Positions 1 to 10,737 of a stretch of 64,000 bases of DNA are shown one piece after another. The position numbers and the translations under genes are program-made. Within the stretch, counting starts at the first letter, position 1. Each line of letters opens with the position of its first letter. The notes under the pieces are model-generated. The model did not search any database, was not told the origin of the DNA, and saw only the letters and a program-made list of their open reading frames with translations. The stretch comes from Apoderus coryli. Its lineage: Eukaryota; Arthropoda; Insecta; Coleoptera; Attelabidae. Location of the stretch: contig OU452212.1 of NCBI GenBank assembly GCA_911728435.2, forward strand, positions 7,632,563-7,696,562, in the 5' to 3' direction.

Positions 1-363
1 TTTTTGTAACACCACCAGATGTTCTCGGCCCTGAAGTGGAGACAATTTCGTAATTATTGTGACTTTCAAAATCGTGTTTACGTTTTGGTGTACCTTGAGC
101 ATCAACTAAGGATTGCTTGGTAAACGAATCTGTGACAACGCAAGGAATGCGGACAAAAAAAATCAACATAATCGTGACAGAAGTTAACACTATACCAAAA
201 TTACAGAGTGTCCAAAAATCCTCGTATCAATAAATCAATACCGCTCTCGATTTTTGATATTTCCAAAAAATTCCAACTATTAAGTGTCGTATATCATTTA
301 AAAGGAACAAAAATATGCAATTTTAATGGCTAAAAAAATCAGGGTAGTTCGATTTAAAAAAAC
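1..363. other. No gene seen
   Basis: AT-rich sequence with short A and T runs. I find no reading frame, tRNA or clear repeat boundary. The right edge runs into a transposase remnant. Confidence 0.5.
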
Positions 364-645
364 ATCTCTTAGAACGCCTCCGTATACGCGCGAGTTAAAC
401 CCAATAGAGTTAACTTACGCAAAACTTAAATTAAACATATAAGAACCCGCAATTCAACCGGAAATTTCAACCTAACTACATTAAAAGAAGTTCTTAATAT
501 CCAGTAATGATTGGAATAGTTTTTGCCGACATGTTAAGGAGTTGGACGAAGAATTTTGGAGGAAATTGAACACATTATAATAACTTTAGGACAAGATGAC
601 GACAGCGAGACTGATAATGATGATGCTCAAGTTGACGAAATCTAA
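364..645 (+). pseudogene. IS630/Tc1-like transposase, C-terminal remnant
   Basis: Seen: the plus strand reads LRTPPYTRELNPIEL, then after frameshifts DWNSFCRHVKELDEEFW, then an acidic tail LGQDDDSETDNDD ending at a stop near 645. Known: the PPYTxxLNPIE block holds the last catalytic acidic region of DDE_3-type transposases (IS630/Tc1/mariner superfamily), and a W..C.RHV..LEEEFW segment followed by an acidic tail is typical of one abundant insect family. Inferred: a dead 3' end of such an element, broken by at least three stops or frameshifts. The upstream catalytic part is absent from the window. It may belong to the same broad family as the remnants near 41.0 and 47.4 kb. Confidence 0.7.
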
Positions 646-1617
646 CAGATTGCCAACTTCTATAAAGTAATACTAATTATGATCGTTATATTTAATCAAA
701 ATTTTTAGAACAGTTAATTATAGTTTCTAAACGTGACTTTAAGCAACAAAAAGATCCAAGATATTTTAATTATTTTCGATCACTGTTAAGTTGTTTTAGA
801 TTTTTTGTTTAAATCAAGCAAAATTCCCAAAATATTTAATTTATTTCGTTAAGTTGTTTTAGAATGTTTTTGTTTTTCATAAGAACGTTTTTTTTCATTT
901 TTGGTATGCAAACTTTAGTACATATTTAAAATAAATAAATAAAATACTTCTTGGGTGTTATAGCTGAATTTGCCAGACAATATGAATATGGTCAACGTTG
1001 CTCCAAAATTACACCTTTTTCTAGAACGTTGTTGAGCCAAACTTTCTCATTTTTTTTCAAAAACTCTTTGGGACTAGGTGCAACCTCTCCTTCCACCGAA
1101 GCTTGTCTTTTCAAGACCAAAAGCTAGAAGAAACTACCGACTAACTATACGTGAAAAGATTTATTTTTGATAGAATAACCGAACCATACTTGCCCCTCAC
1201 AGATACGTGGAATTTCGTTAAGCACCCAGCACTGGTTTAAAATAAATTTTAAACCTCACATGATTGTGTTGTATGCATAGGCGATGAAACGCATCGTTAG
1301 TTAGGCATTCTCTAAGCCCTATTTATTGTTGTATACTACAGTATACGAATCATTAGACGTCATTGTGGTCTAATTTTTTCTCTCCGTCGCTACTCCTTTT
1401 CGAACAGAGTATCATAGGATGATACCGGCAAAAATCTTTGTTATCCCACTTCTGATAATATATTATGTAAGGGTTAATGATTAATTATTATCTTCCTCGG
1501 TCGTAATTTTTTTTTTCTTTTTATTGTGAAATTTTCAAGTTACGCACAATCCTTTATTACTATTATTGGAAGTGATCAATTTTGCTGTGACATTTTTCTC
1601 TGTACAGGGTGGTCCAG
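646..1617. other. No gene seen
   Basis: AT-rich spacer with a T run near 1508-1522. Only short frames occur and nothing is recognisable. Confidence 0.5.
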
Positions 1618-1873
1618 TTTCGAAAACGGAAACTTTGGAGGCAGACAGAGGACCACAAAGTTTGTACTATGAATTATATTCAAAAAATGCTTCGTTACAC
1701 GCTGGGGGCTAATTTTTTTGACGTTTTCTGGAATAACAGCCTCATTTGGGCGTCTACTGCGCTCTGTATCAGTTCTGCTGGTACGACCATGTTTAAATTC
1801 AGCAATCCAGTTCTCTACCATTTCTCTCGATGGAGCAGAGTTCGGACAATGTTTATCAAGCCATTGTGAATTT
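1618..1873 (-). pseudogene. Irritans-type mariner transposase, N-terminal fragment
   Basis: Seen: the minus strand encodes WIAEFKHGRTSRTDTERSRR followed by PNEAVIPENVKK, preceded (1873 downward) by a frame resembling LDKHC. Known: this is the linker after the first helix-turn-helix of irritans/mellifera-type mariner transposases. After the VKK the frame runs into unrelated sequence that ends near a 'ccaccctgta' motif at 1606-1615. Only about 70 residues survive, with no catalytic domain. The same protein type recurs at 63.25-63.85 kb and, as a central piece, at 14.1 kb, so several relics of this subfamily are present. Confidence 0.75.
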
Positions 1874-1935
1874 CTTTAAAAAAATCGCGAAATTCTGAAT
1901 CCTAAAACTCTACTTTTTATTTTTTAGGTACATAA

Positions 1936-1990
1936 TATGTGTCAATGACCACTGATGAGTTGTTGAAATGGCCTGTCAATTGAAACTATG
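1936..1990 (+). other. Degenerate hammerhead-like core
   Basis: CACTGATGAG, then a short linker, then TGAAATGGCCTGTC. It carries the CUGAUGA and GAAA...GUC blocks of the 56.1-kb ribozyme, but stem II is almost entirely lost. Probably a decayed copy; activity is not expected. Confidence 0.25.
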
Positions 1991-2679
1991 CCAGCAAGCA
2001 ACCAATCAAGTATTTTAACGGTTACCTGCCCTAAAAAAAGTTCGATGGTACGTCTATGTGTACAAAATCTGTGAGAGCTGTTTTTATACACGTACACGTT
2101 ATAATATATGAAATCCAGGAGGAATATAATAGGCAGAAAAGGATAATGGAAGTGTCACCACTTCAGAATATGTCCTCTCCGTTTTGGTAATTTATCTTAT
2201 TAACCATTATTACTTACACAAGGTTTTCTTTGTTATAATTGTTACATTATGTATCATTACAATACCTAATAGGATTTTACTCTCATCTCGTTCTTGCCGA
2301 GAGATTGAAGTTTGTACGTATTTTGACGAAATATTATGTTGATGAATAAAATCGTAAAATGGTCTTGTTTTGGTAATGTATAAATTATACCAGGTTTTGG
2401 TGTTGATCTATTGATAAAGTTATGCCATAGATGGATTGGATGGGCTCCGCGCTGCTCCCTTTGATTTATCTCCAATAGATTTCTAACGATAGGTCATCTG
2501 AGAGGAGCTAATTAATAGGTTGATGAAGTCCTGACGTTATAAATTCGACCACCCTGAATAGGTGGTGCTTCTAAAATGTTTGAAACTGTCTTCGTATTAA
2601 AATACAAAGCATCGGAAGTAGCTAATTGCCTCAAATATACCGAGTGACCCATTAGTGTGTTGGCGGAAGATATCTTTAC
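1991..2679. other. No gene seen
   Basis: AT-rich. Only short frames without family signature. A 'ccaccctgaatagg' motif near 2549 resembles the terminal motif seen in many dispersed repeats here. Confidence 0.45.
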
Positions 2680-4520
2680 AAAACTTTTAGGAACTGAAGA
2701 GATCTACAATCCAAAAATGTTTTTAATTATACACAATCGCGCAGCGGACCAAACTTGCTTTTTCTTAGTGTGACACCCTGTATATTTCAACATAAATAAA
2801 TGCCGCTCTAAAAGACAAGAAAAATGACATAAGAGTTGACATGCCTAGATCCAGTAGTTTTTGAAATATTTAAGGTTTAATTTTGACATCAATTTCTACA
2901 GAAACAAAAAATATATAAATTTTTCGTGTCAAATCTATTTGGATTTCCTTATTTTCTCCGTTTTACTGAACTTTATTGACATCTGATTTGTAATTTTCCA
3001 GGATGGTCGTATTTTCTAAATTGTATTTTTATGGGGAAATGTTAAATGGGACACCCTGTAAATCTGGTTAAAGAAGTTCCTTTCCCATACTTTTTATTGA
3101 TATAATATTTCATGAGCTTAAGGCCGTTTTTTTTTTCATAAAAAAGTATTTCAAAACAAACAATTTTGGGCATTTTATTTGTTTTTTTTGTAAAAACAAA
3201 AAAGTTAAATTACTTTACTTACTTTATTTTAATAATTTACAAATAGAATAAAATCTTAGCTTAAATTAAATACGAAAATTCCTATTTCTTCTGATAAGAA
3301 CTAAACAAGTAAAAACACGAACTAAATTAAACTAAACTATGATTGTAAATTTGCAAATTATTAAAATAAAGCTATAATAATAATAATTTATTGCAGTACA
3401 AAACACTACAAAAGGATTTGGAAAAACAATTTAGAAAAGATCACAGTTCCAATCCTAAGATAACATACATACACAATAATAATAATAATTGCAATACAAT
3501 AAAAAATAACCACAAAAATTGCATAAAAACCAATAATACCTATATACTTAAAAATAATAAATATATAATGAAATCTGAAATTTAACTTTTTTGTTTTTAA
3601 ATACTTATAAAATCAAATTAATTAAAATTACAAAAAATGCGAATTTTGTCGGGAATTTTTCATTTTTTTTTAAATAATATTTTATGAAAAAACGGTTAGC
3701 TTAGGAAAGGGACTTCTCGAATCTAAGCAGATTTACAGGGAGTTCCATTTAACATTTTCCCATAAAAATACAATTTAGAAAAATTACAAATCAAATGTCA
3801 ATAAAATCCAGTCAAATAAACTGTTGCCCTCGAGGCATGAATAGCTCTCCATATTTAAGTGTAAAGTAATAATTTTATGACCTTTTTGTCATTTATCTAA
3901 AATTTATATATATATTTTTTTTGTTTTAGACATCAGCTATTATTTTAAGTATCGGGTGAAATTCTCTTTGGAGGCACTATTTATGCGTACATATTTTATA
4001 TTTCAGATCTTCTAGGACAAGTTCTTGTACGCAATACAGTTTTTTTTTTACTTTTATTATAAAATTTATTTTGCCCCCTTTTCTACTATTTATACAAAAT
4101 TGTTATGCTGCTTGTTGTAAGTTATCTTATATCAAAGCTATATATAATTAGCCAATTTTTCGGTTTTGACCTTTTTTACACTATTTACGAACGCCTATGA
4201 AAACAAGTTATTTATAACACATTTTATAGCATATATTCTATATAAATATTTTTTTGCTTTAAATTTTTGTCAAAATTAACGCTTATTAACAAATATTTCA
4301 AAAACTACTCGACCTAGGCATGTCAATCCTTATGTCATTTTTCTTGTCTTTTAGAGTGGCATTTACTTATGTTAAAAAATACAAGGTGTCGCGTTAAGAA
4401 AATGGAAGTTTGGTCTGTAAACCATTGTTTGATTGTAAACCACCCCGTATAATAAAAAACATTTTTGGGTTATAGATCTCTTCAGTTCCTAAAAGTTTTT
4501 TAAAGGATTTTTTTGTTTAT
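2680..4520. repeat. Large foldback (inverted-repeat) element
   Basis: The left arm (about 2680-3180) matches the reverse complement of 3640-4515. Shared blocks include gacaagaaaaatgacataag (2815-2834) against its inverse near 4330, the 'aggaactgaagagatct' block (2689) against 4474, and the segment around ttaaatgggacaccctgta (3043) against 3735. The right arm carries about 440 extra bases (about 3815-4255). The central spacer is very AT-rich with AAT microsatellite runs near 3378 and 3475. No coding sequence. Likely an old foldback or MITE-like element, or an inverted duplication; superfamily not assignable. Confidence 0.7.
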
Positions 4521-5451
4521 CGCTTATGGATATTGAGATATCATCCACCCTGTATATCCTAGTTAAAGTTTTGGGACAAGTTAGGAAACTTAAACTCAAT
4601 TAAAAAGGAGTTTAATGATTTTGTTCTCAGCTATGGGGTAAATTCTCAATAAATAAACCAACAAACCTCCCCAATTCTCCCAACACACACACAACCCACA
4701 AACAAGAACGTGACAAATAATATAAAAAAGAAAAACTTTTCAAAGATTGTATTTTTAAATGACAAAAGTCGAAAATCCATTTACCAATATCTGCATTATT
4801 CACCATCACTCGAAAATGCCAACTTACTTTTTATAATAATAATAATGAAAAGAAGAGCCGAGGTGGGTAAAGGGGGTGGTGTGGGGGAGCTCTTACAATG
4901 GTTTTTGGGAGAGAGAATGAGATGGTGGCAGGAGTGTGAGGGGGGGGGGTGGTTTTGGGCATGCAGGGTGTAAAAGACGAGAACGACAATACCGGCGCCC
5001 AGAAATAGTGTGTTTGACAGATTTTAAAAAGAATATAATATACCACACCGCGTTTATATTATTATTTTTATTGACATAACTACAGAGTGGCTCAAATTTA
5101 CAAATATTCAGGTCATATAGGAACTTCTAGAGATGTGAGGCGACATATGAGGTCAATTTAGCTTTAAGATATGGATTTGACACGAAAACACAATAGAAAA
5201 TGACATTAAAAAGTAAGAACGGAACTCAGCAAACGTCAAAAATTTTCGTTTTATGCTTTATCTCAAGGCAATATCGAAATTAAAATACAGTCAGCAGTGG
5301 TGTAAATTTTTTTTACCAATAAGTTTTATTAAGTTGCCCCCTAACGCCACTGGCCTTAAAAATTTTGATCCAGTTAAGGCCATATAAGCTCCCTATTTCT
5401 AGCAGCAAACCTGCAACCAAGTGACAGTTTTACTCATAATAAACAATATAC
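4521..5451. other. Non-coding, with a G-rich tract
   Basis: Contains a CA-rich stretch (about 4682-4698), a short AAT run, and strongly G-skewed sequence at 4861-4965 with several runs of three to ten G. The overlapping open frames are low-complexity artefacts. No gene seen. Confidence 0.5.
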
Positions 5452-6613
5452 CCCTTTTATATTTCAAGATTAGAGAACAAAAACAAATATTAATCATCGA
5501 AAATCACTTTGTTGTTTTTCAAAATATTCCCCATTAAGATCTATACACTTTTGCATGCGTTTGAACCAATTGTCGAAGCATTTTTGCCTCTCTGATTGAG
5601 GTATCTCCAAAACATGCATTCTGAATGCAGCAAACGCTTCTTTAGGTGTCGTTGACCTCTCAGTTTGTTTTTTACGTACGGGAATAAAAAGAAGTCATTC
5701 GGTGCCAAGTCAGGACTATACGGCGGATGACTCATCAAATCGATGTTTTGGGTGCTCAAAAATGCAGTTGTTTGAGCCGATGTGTGAGAGCTCGCATTGT
5801 CGTGGTGAAGAGTGATCCGTCTTCGGCCGTTGGTTTTCCTGATTTCTTGGAAGACAACTGGCAAACTACTGATTGTGTACCACTCAGAATTGACTATTCT
5901 GCGTTGTTCTAGTGGTACGGTTGCGACATGTCCAGATTTTCCGAAAAAACAGGCGACCATTTGCTTGGAAGTGCTTCGTGCCTGAATAACTTTTGATGGA
6001 TACAGTACTGCTGTTTACTCATACGCGTAAATCCACGACTCATCGCTTGTCACGATGTCATAGACGTGTTTCGAAGCACCGCGATCGTATTTTTTGAGCA
6101 TTTCTTTCGACCAATCGACACGAGCCTTTTTTTGAGCGATTGACAAATTGTGTGGGATCCAATGCTTACCAAATTTTTTTGACAGTCAAATGTTTATGCA
6201 ATATTGAATGTATGCTGGTCCCACTAATGCCTAAGGTTGTCTCACTCTCTTGATAGGTCACATGACGATCTTGCAATATCAGTTCGCGCACAGCATCAAT
6301 GGCTTTCGGAACAACAACAGATATTGGACGACCTTCACGAAATTCGTCTTGGAGTGAATTACGACCACGATTGAATTTACCATACCATCGATAAACACTG
6401 GTCCTTCATCGCCAAAAATTGAATTACGTTCATCCATGCACTGTTGCTGAGTTTAATTCCATTTAAGTTACTGTAAACAACACAAATAGCGCTTGTATGT
6501 CAAAACGTTCTGAGTACGAAGAACCTCAAAAATGTCCAACTTTACGATAGAGCTATCAGTTGCCAGATTGCAACACCAGGGTTGCCAAATCCCGAAATAT
6601 AAAAGGCAACCCT
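5452..6613 (-). mobile_element. Mariner element, copy A
   Basis: The right end (6570-6613) reads ttgccaaatcccgaaata then taaaaggcaaccct, the same end as copy C (29577). The left end near 5452 has the matching cccttttatatttc. The element is about 1.16 kb, the usual size of a mariner. The leading 'ggttg' of the left TIR is altered, so the ends are no longer perfect. The interior is one decayed minus-strand transposase. Confidence 0.75.
5541..6466 (-). pseudogene. Mariner D,D34D transposase (copy A, dead)
   Basis: Seen: the longest intact part (5541-5960) covers the catalytic C-terminal half, with HHDNASSHTS (second Asp) and HPPYSPDLAPND (third Asp), with 34 residues between them as in mariner. 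It is then frameshifted and ends in a degraded FKRMQKC-like tail. The N-terminus starts ATGGAATTAAA near 6466, then loses about 50 bp of the first helix relative to copy C. Further frameshifts occur near 6000 and 6170. Known: these enzymes cut and paste DNA at TA sites. Inferred: non-functional fossil of the same subfamily as copies B (14.8 kb) and C (29.6 kb). Confidence 0.8.
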
Positions 6614-7294
6614 ATTATTAAAATATAAGCGAAAAACTACTGGTCATTGATTTGTATTATAATTAATATACACCAATTATATTTTCAGTATTTTAGTGAA
6701 TGGTAATCTGACATCATCTTTACACAGGGGTTGATTTCCTTTGACTGGATAATAGGTATGTAGTTAGTCTTATTTTTTTAACACCTATTTTCTCGATCTT
6801 TTAACAACATAATTATATGACCGGTAATTTGGATTCCAACCTGTCTTTTTGTAAAAGGCACACCACACGATAATAAAAATAATAATCATAAAACCATATT
6901 TATATAGGGAAACACGTTGTGATTTTTATCTTCAACAGCTTGATTATACGTTGTTTAGTTTTATGATTGATTTTAATAAGGACTTTGTGGAACTACGTTG
7001 GATTTCTTTTATTAATATAAGAATAACATTCAACATGTTTTGATGAAGGTATTTTGTTAATAAATATTTGCTTTTATTTAATTTGTATTAAGGAGGAAAG
7101 AAAAATGAACGAAAGAGAAGAAGATTTATAATTTCACATGTTGTACAGGGTACAAAATTGACAGCAATCTGACTTCGTAAGTTATAGCATTTTGTGTGCA
7201 GCAACTTGCGATGACCTAAAAACTAAATAAACCTTTTTGGACTTTTTCTTTCAAATTTACCCAGTATTTCGTAATAATTCATGTGGTTCAATGA
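6614..7294. other. No gene seen
   Basis: AT-rich DNA between the mariner and the hAT relics. Nothing recognisable. Confidence 0.45.
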
Positions 7295-7517
7295 CTGACT
7301 TTCAATATAAAGAACAGATAAGGCATCTAACTTTTCCTGAACTAAACTAGCGCAATTATATTTTTGCTTATCCATTTACGAAAACGAACGTCCCCACTGG
7401 CGTTGGATACCGGTAAAGACATACAAATTTGTAGGATAGTTAAAACCTTTGGAAAAGTGGCCTGAACTGCTTCAAATTTGTTTGAAATTGTTTGTCGATC
7501 TGTCTCTTCACGTAAAA
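7295..7517 (-). pseudogene. hAT transposase C-terminal (hATC) remnant
   Basis: The minus strand reads FPKVLTILQICMSLPVSNAS then GDVRFRK. The pattern YPxLxxLLxxLLxLPVSxAxxERxFSxLK is the dimerisation block of hAT transposases. Here the E-R-S-F motif is changed to G-D-V-R-F and the frame breaks near 7345. Immediately upstream on the minus strand (at 7518) it is interrupted by the TIR of a non-autonomous hAT element, so the remnant was already present when that element landed. Confidence 0.65.
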
Positions 7518-8299
7518 CAGTGGTCGCCAATCTTCTGAATGTATTGAGCATCTTGGGTAATTGTAGAATGTACAGTGAGCTACTTTTTTTTTTGAATGTA
7601 CAGTGTTTTTGGGGCCTTGGTGTAGTATAGGACGCTATCATACAGGACCTAAGAAATTATCCTTAATGACCGTTTAGGCGTATGTCGTTTGGCATGAAAA
7701 TATTCCTTCATAACATCATTGTCCAGCGTAAATTTCACGACCCCATTATTAGGAAAACAGATTAAATTTTTTGGGGCCTTTGTTTGGTATAGGACGCTAT
7801 CATACAGGACCTAATCCAGACCTAAGAAACTATCCTTAATGACCGTTCCGAAGAATGTCGTTTGGCATGCAAATAGCCCTTCATAATATCATTGTCCTGC
7901 GTAAATTTCACGACCCCATTATTAGGAAAACAGATTTCAAATTTTTGGGGCCTTGGTTTGGTATAGGACGCTATCATACAGGACCTAATCAAGACCTAAG
8001 AAACTATCCATAATGACCGTTCCGAAGAATGTCGTTTGGCATGCAAATAGCCCTTCATAATATCATTGTCCTGCGTAAATTTCACGACCCCATTATTAGG
8101 AAAACAGATTTATATTTGTTGGGGCTTTGGTTTGGTATAGGACGCTATCATACAGGACCTAATCAAGACCTAAGAAACTATCCTTAATGAGGAATCCTCC
8201 GCATGTCGTTTGGCATGTAGATAGATATGTTCGGAGCTACGTACTAGAAATCTCTTCGCGAGCTACCAGGGGCTCCCGATCGAGTGGTTGGCGACCACT
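7518..8299. mobile_element. Non-autonomous hAT element with 8-bp TSD
   Basis: The left end is CAGTGGTCGCCAATC and the right end is the inverse of CAGTGGTCGCCAACC, giving about 15-bp TIRs. Flanks are acgtaaaa (7510-7517) and acataaaa (8300-8307), an 8-bp target duplication with one substitution, as expected for hAT insertion. The 782-bp interior has no transposase; it is mostly a tandem array of about 174-bp units. It inserted in an older hAT transposase remnant. Confidence 0.8.
7611..8215. repeat. Tandem array, about 174-bp units
   Basis: Units begin with gggcc-tt-g-ttggtatag near 7610, 7773, 7948 and 8121. Each contains gacgctatcatacaggacct, then a segment with tgtcgtttggcatg, then cacgaccccattattaggaa. 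The last unit is cut short near 8215. Spacings are 162, 175 and 173 bp. The array lies wholly inside the hAT element and is its main content. Confidence 0.85.
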
Positions 8300-9149
8300 G
8301 ACATAAAATGATAAACTATCCAATCTCTTCTTCTAAGTTGTATATGGCTCGATATCGTTTTCGTAGACGTTCTTCAGTTAATTTTTCCTTGTCTATTTAT
8401 TTCTGTCCTGGGCCTCATTATGCTCCGGGCCCTAGGCGGCCGCCTATTCCTAGTTGTATTGTCCTCGAGGACACTATGTTGAATAATAAAATCGAGTTTT
8501 GTGAAAATTTTATTATTGAGTGACCTGTTAATAACCTATTCGCAGACATATACTTATAAAGACTGTCAATGACGTCGCCATAAGCCTGGCCCGAACCCTC
8601 GTCTGTTCTCTACGTGTTTCAAAATTAAATGCTGTGTGAAATGGGAAAAAGCAAGGATGATCCAGAAAGTAGTAGGATGGAGGATATAAACCACACCAAT
8701 AACATAATACAATAGTAATTACAGGAACATAATTTATCACATGTGGGCGTAACTTGATACTTCTCACCGATAAAAACGACACATTTTGGGGGTCAATCAA
8801 TGTAACAACATGTGCCCTCTCACGCACACCCCTAAGTGAACACACCTCCTTTGTGGATGCCCTAATTGTGCCCCCTGTGGCCAACCTAGTGCCATTTACT
8901 ATCGTCACACCATATGTATAATTAAGTTGTCAAAATAACTGTTTTGTGGTCATATTTTTCCGACATGTTTCTTCTTTAACAACAGGATTGCAACTCACTA
9001 TGTATTGTTACAGTTTTTTTGAAACGTCATGGTCCTTTTTATTTAATTAATACATTTCCGAAAATTTGGGTTTCTATAGTTTTTTTTAAGGTTTAGAACG
9101 TAATTTAACAAGAGTTCCACTCACCAATCCATAGTTTGTTGTAAGTATC
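8300..9149. other. Unassigned; one 126-codon minus-strand frame
   Basis: The frame at 8528-8908 (-) is the only sizeable one. Its first half (NGTRLATGG...VCSLRGVRERAHV) looks protein-like but I do not recognise a family. The second half is low-confidence. A GC-rich palindromic patch (gggccctaggcggccgcc, 8428-8445) is unusual for this DNA. Otherwise no gene seen. Confidence 0.3.
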
Positions 9150-9151
9150 AG

Positions 9152-9325
9152 TAGTAATACCCCTAGGGCCTTGATAATTTTGTCATAGAGAATGCCGAAA
9201 GCGTGTTGCTTCACAGGCCGAGGGCTATTATCCTTGAGCAACTCGCTTGAAGGATTCTCTATGACAAAATTTTGAGTATCAAGGCCCGAGGAGTATTCGA
9301 GAAGATAATTTTTTACTTTGTAGAT
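9152..9325. repeat. Crypton 3'-terminal inverted repeat
   Basis: Two arms of about 50 bp flank a short loop. Each contains ttttgtcatagagaat, and each ends in a c-t-cgggcc-ttgata block near the outside. The same structure is present in copies 2 (34195-34342) and 4 (54520-54676), so it is part of the family. In copy 3 only the proximal arm remains. Confidence 0.8.
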
Positions 9326-9409
9326 ATCAAAAATTTGATTGTCAATCTGACGTTTAATAATTTTCAATACAAAATGTATCAGTTTTAATCAAACAAATAT
9401 TATTAATTT

Positions 9410-10546
9410 TTATTTAAAACTACATTTGTGAAAAGTACAATTGGTAAATGTTAAATTGGAAGAAGAGTTTGCTGAAGTTGACGCATTGTTAATTTCCACT
9501 GTTGAAGAAATTCCTCGCATGGTGTTGATTATTTCACCATGGCGTTCTTGGTTAATATTCAAGTACGGTTTAATTGAATTAGAGCTGCTATGTCCTGTTA
9601 TTTTTATTAATTGCTGTTCAGGAATTCCTTTATTTGCCAAATGGATAACTGCAGTTGATCTGTTCGAATGATTGGATATCTTTTTACACTTAGTGTCCAA
9701 ACCAATAGCTTGCGCGGATGATTTGGTCCACATATTAATTGTGTTCTTGCCTACCGGTATATTGTCAAACCATGTGTCACTTTCGCATTTCCAGAAACGA
9801 TTTGGTCTCAAGAATAGGCGACTGGAAGTAATATTTTTCCCCCTTTTGGACAATAATTTATGGAATAACCGATCAGGGCATACACTTTCGTTTGCAATAT
9901 TTGGAACAAGCCACTTACTATTTGTACAACTTTTCGATCCTCCTTGGCATGTTTTACTGAATATTGGATTGTATTCAATTCTGTTGGTTGGCGTTCCATC
10001 ATTATTTTTCCCAATCGTGAAATAATCTATAAGGCAATCAGCTGGTTCACGACCTCGCCAAGCTAACTCAACAGCTACAATATGGTAATTTTTTTTTTGT
10101 AAACCTTCTGGTGTACATTCATCCCATAATCCAATGATTCTAGCCAAATCACTTGAACTCAAATTTGATGAACTGCATTTTCGTTTGTTTGGATCCTGCT
10201 GTAATCTTTTACGTTTTGCATCTCGCGCATTTTTGAATATCACACTGGTAAACGGGTCGAGTACAATTTTCAAGTCATTGAGGTATTTTTCCTGGAGTAG
10301 CCTACTCGTAGTATTCCAAATTGTTTTTACAGTTGCTTGTTTATATTCAGTTCCGTCAGCTTTTCTCATATTTACCGCATAATCTTTCAAATTATGCAAA
10401 TTCGTTCCAGCATTCAATTCGTATTCTCTGGTCGCACAAAACTCGAGAAATATTCTCCATACATATTTATTTGATTTGAGTGTATTTTTTGGTATGTTAT
10501 TAGATATACCTAATATCATTAATTGCATCGTTAGATGCAATACCAA
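9410..10546 (-). CDS. Crypton tyrosine recombinase
   Basis: Seen: a 378-codon frame. The N-terminal core-binding region (about residues 20-120) contains KYVWRIFLEFCATREYELNA. The C-terminal catalytic region has an Arg in LAWRGREPAD (R164), an HSNR box (H293, R296), GHSS (H319) and KPYLN (Y328). This is the R-HxxR-H-Y set of tyrosine recombinases. Known: insects carry Crypton DNA transposons encoding such enzymes. Odd: copies 3 and 4 have RGGE where this copy has RGRE, and three residues are missing after LHNL. The family start (MSRR...) lies about 60 bp upstream, separated by a frameshift, so the start used here is artificial and this copy is probably inactive. The tail is rich in N-x-T/S (NLTFTNCTFHKC). 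Confidence 0.8.
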   Translation of the reverse strand: MVLHLTMQLMILGISNNIPKNTLKSNKYVWRIFLEFCATREYELNAGTNLHNLKDYAVNMRKADGTEYKQATVKTIWNTTSRLLQEKYLNDLKIVLDPFTSVIFKNARDAKRKRLQQDPNKRKCSSSNLSSSDLARIIGLWDECTPEGLQKKNYHIVAVELAWRGREPADCLIDYFTIGKNNDGTPTNRIEYNPIFSKTCQGGSKSCTNSKWLVPNIANESVCPDRLFHKLLSKRGKNITSSRLFLRPNRFWKCESDTWFDNIPVGKNTINMWTKSSAQAIGLDTKCKKISNHSNRSTAVIHLANKGIPEQQLIKITGHSSSNSIKPYLNINQERHGEIINTMRGISSTVEINNASTSANSSSNLTFTNCTFHKCSFK

Positions 10547-10689
10547 TTCTTCGCGACATTTGTAAACCAGTTGTCAGTTTGACGTTTAATTAATTTTTAA
10601 TAAAAAAAACACCAAACTGAAAACACCACATGTAGGGTATTATCGCTGTAATCCAGAGGTGATTGGATGAAATTTGGTTATTATATTTA

Positions 10690-10737
10690 CATTGCTACCG
10701 GTTTCGGTCCAAGAACATCATCAGACATATAACAAAA
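10690..10737 (-). other. Hammerhead-like core (extra U), beside Crypton
   Basis: The minus strand reads CTGATGA (10724-10718), T, a short stem GUUC/GGAC, then GAAA (10705-10702) and CCGGTA. The GUA triplet is a permitted cleavage triplet. Three stem I pairs (UGU with GCA, including a U-G) are possible. The extra U after CUGAUGA, and an extra C, depart from the canonical core. The Crypton 5' end begins about 14 bp downstream. Confidence 0.35.

Larger units (their letters stand above)
9150..10676 (-). mobile_element. Crypton element, copy 1 (most complete)
   Basis: The ends come from comparison with copies 2-4. The 5' end begins CAAATTTCATCCAATCACCT (complement of 10676-10657), where similarity to copy 3 (42616) starts. 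The 3' end is GGTATTAC followed by a weakly shared nnCTGA (near 9150). There are no TIRs, as expected of Cryptons, which move by tyrosine recombinase. The whole element is about 1.5 kb with one gene and a long inverted repeat at its 3' end. Confidence 0.8.

Noticed and set aside
4710..5046. Overlapping 70-90-codon frames on both strands
   Set aside because: They come from a G-rich, low-complexity tract and have no protein-like composition.
8528..8908. 126-codon minus frame as a gene
   Set aside because: No recognised domain and no promoter or splice evidence; kept only as unassigned sequence.
9441..10382. Open frames on the plus strand opposite the Crypton recombinase
   Set aside because: They are antisense to a clear tyrosine recombinase and carry no domain of their own; the same antisense frames recur at the other copies.
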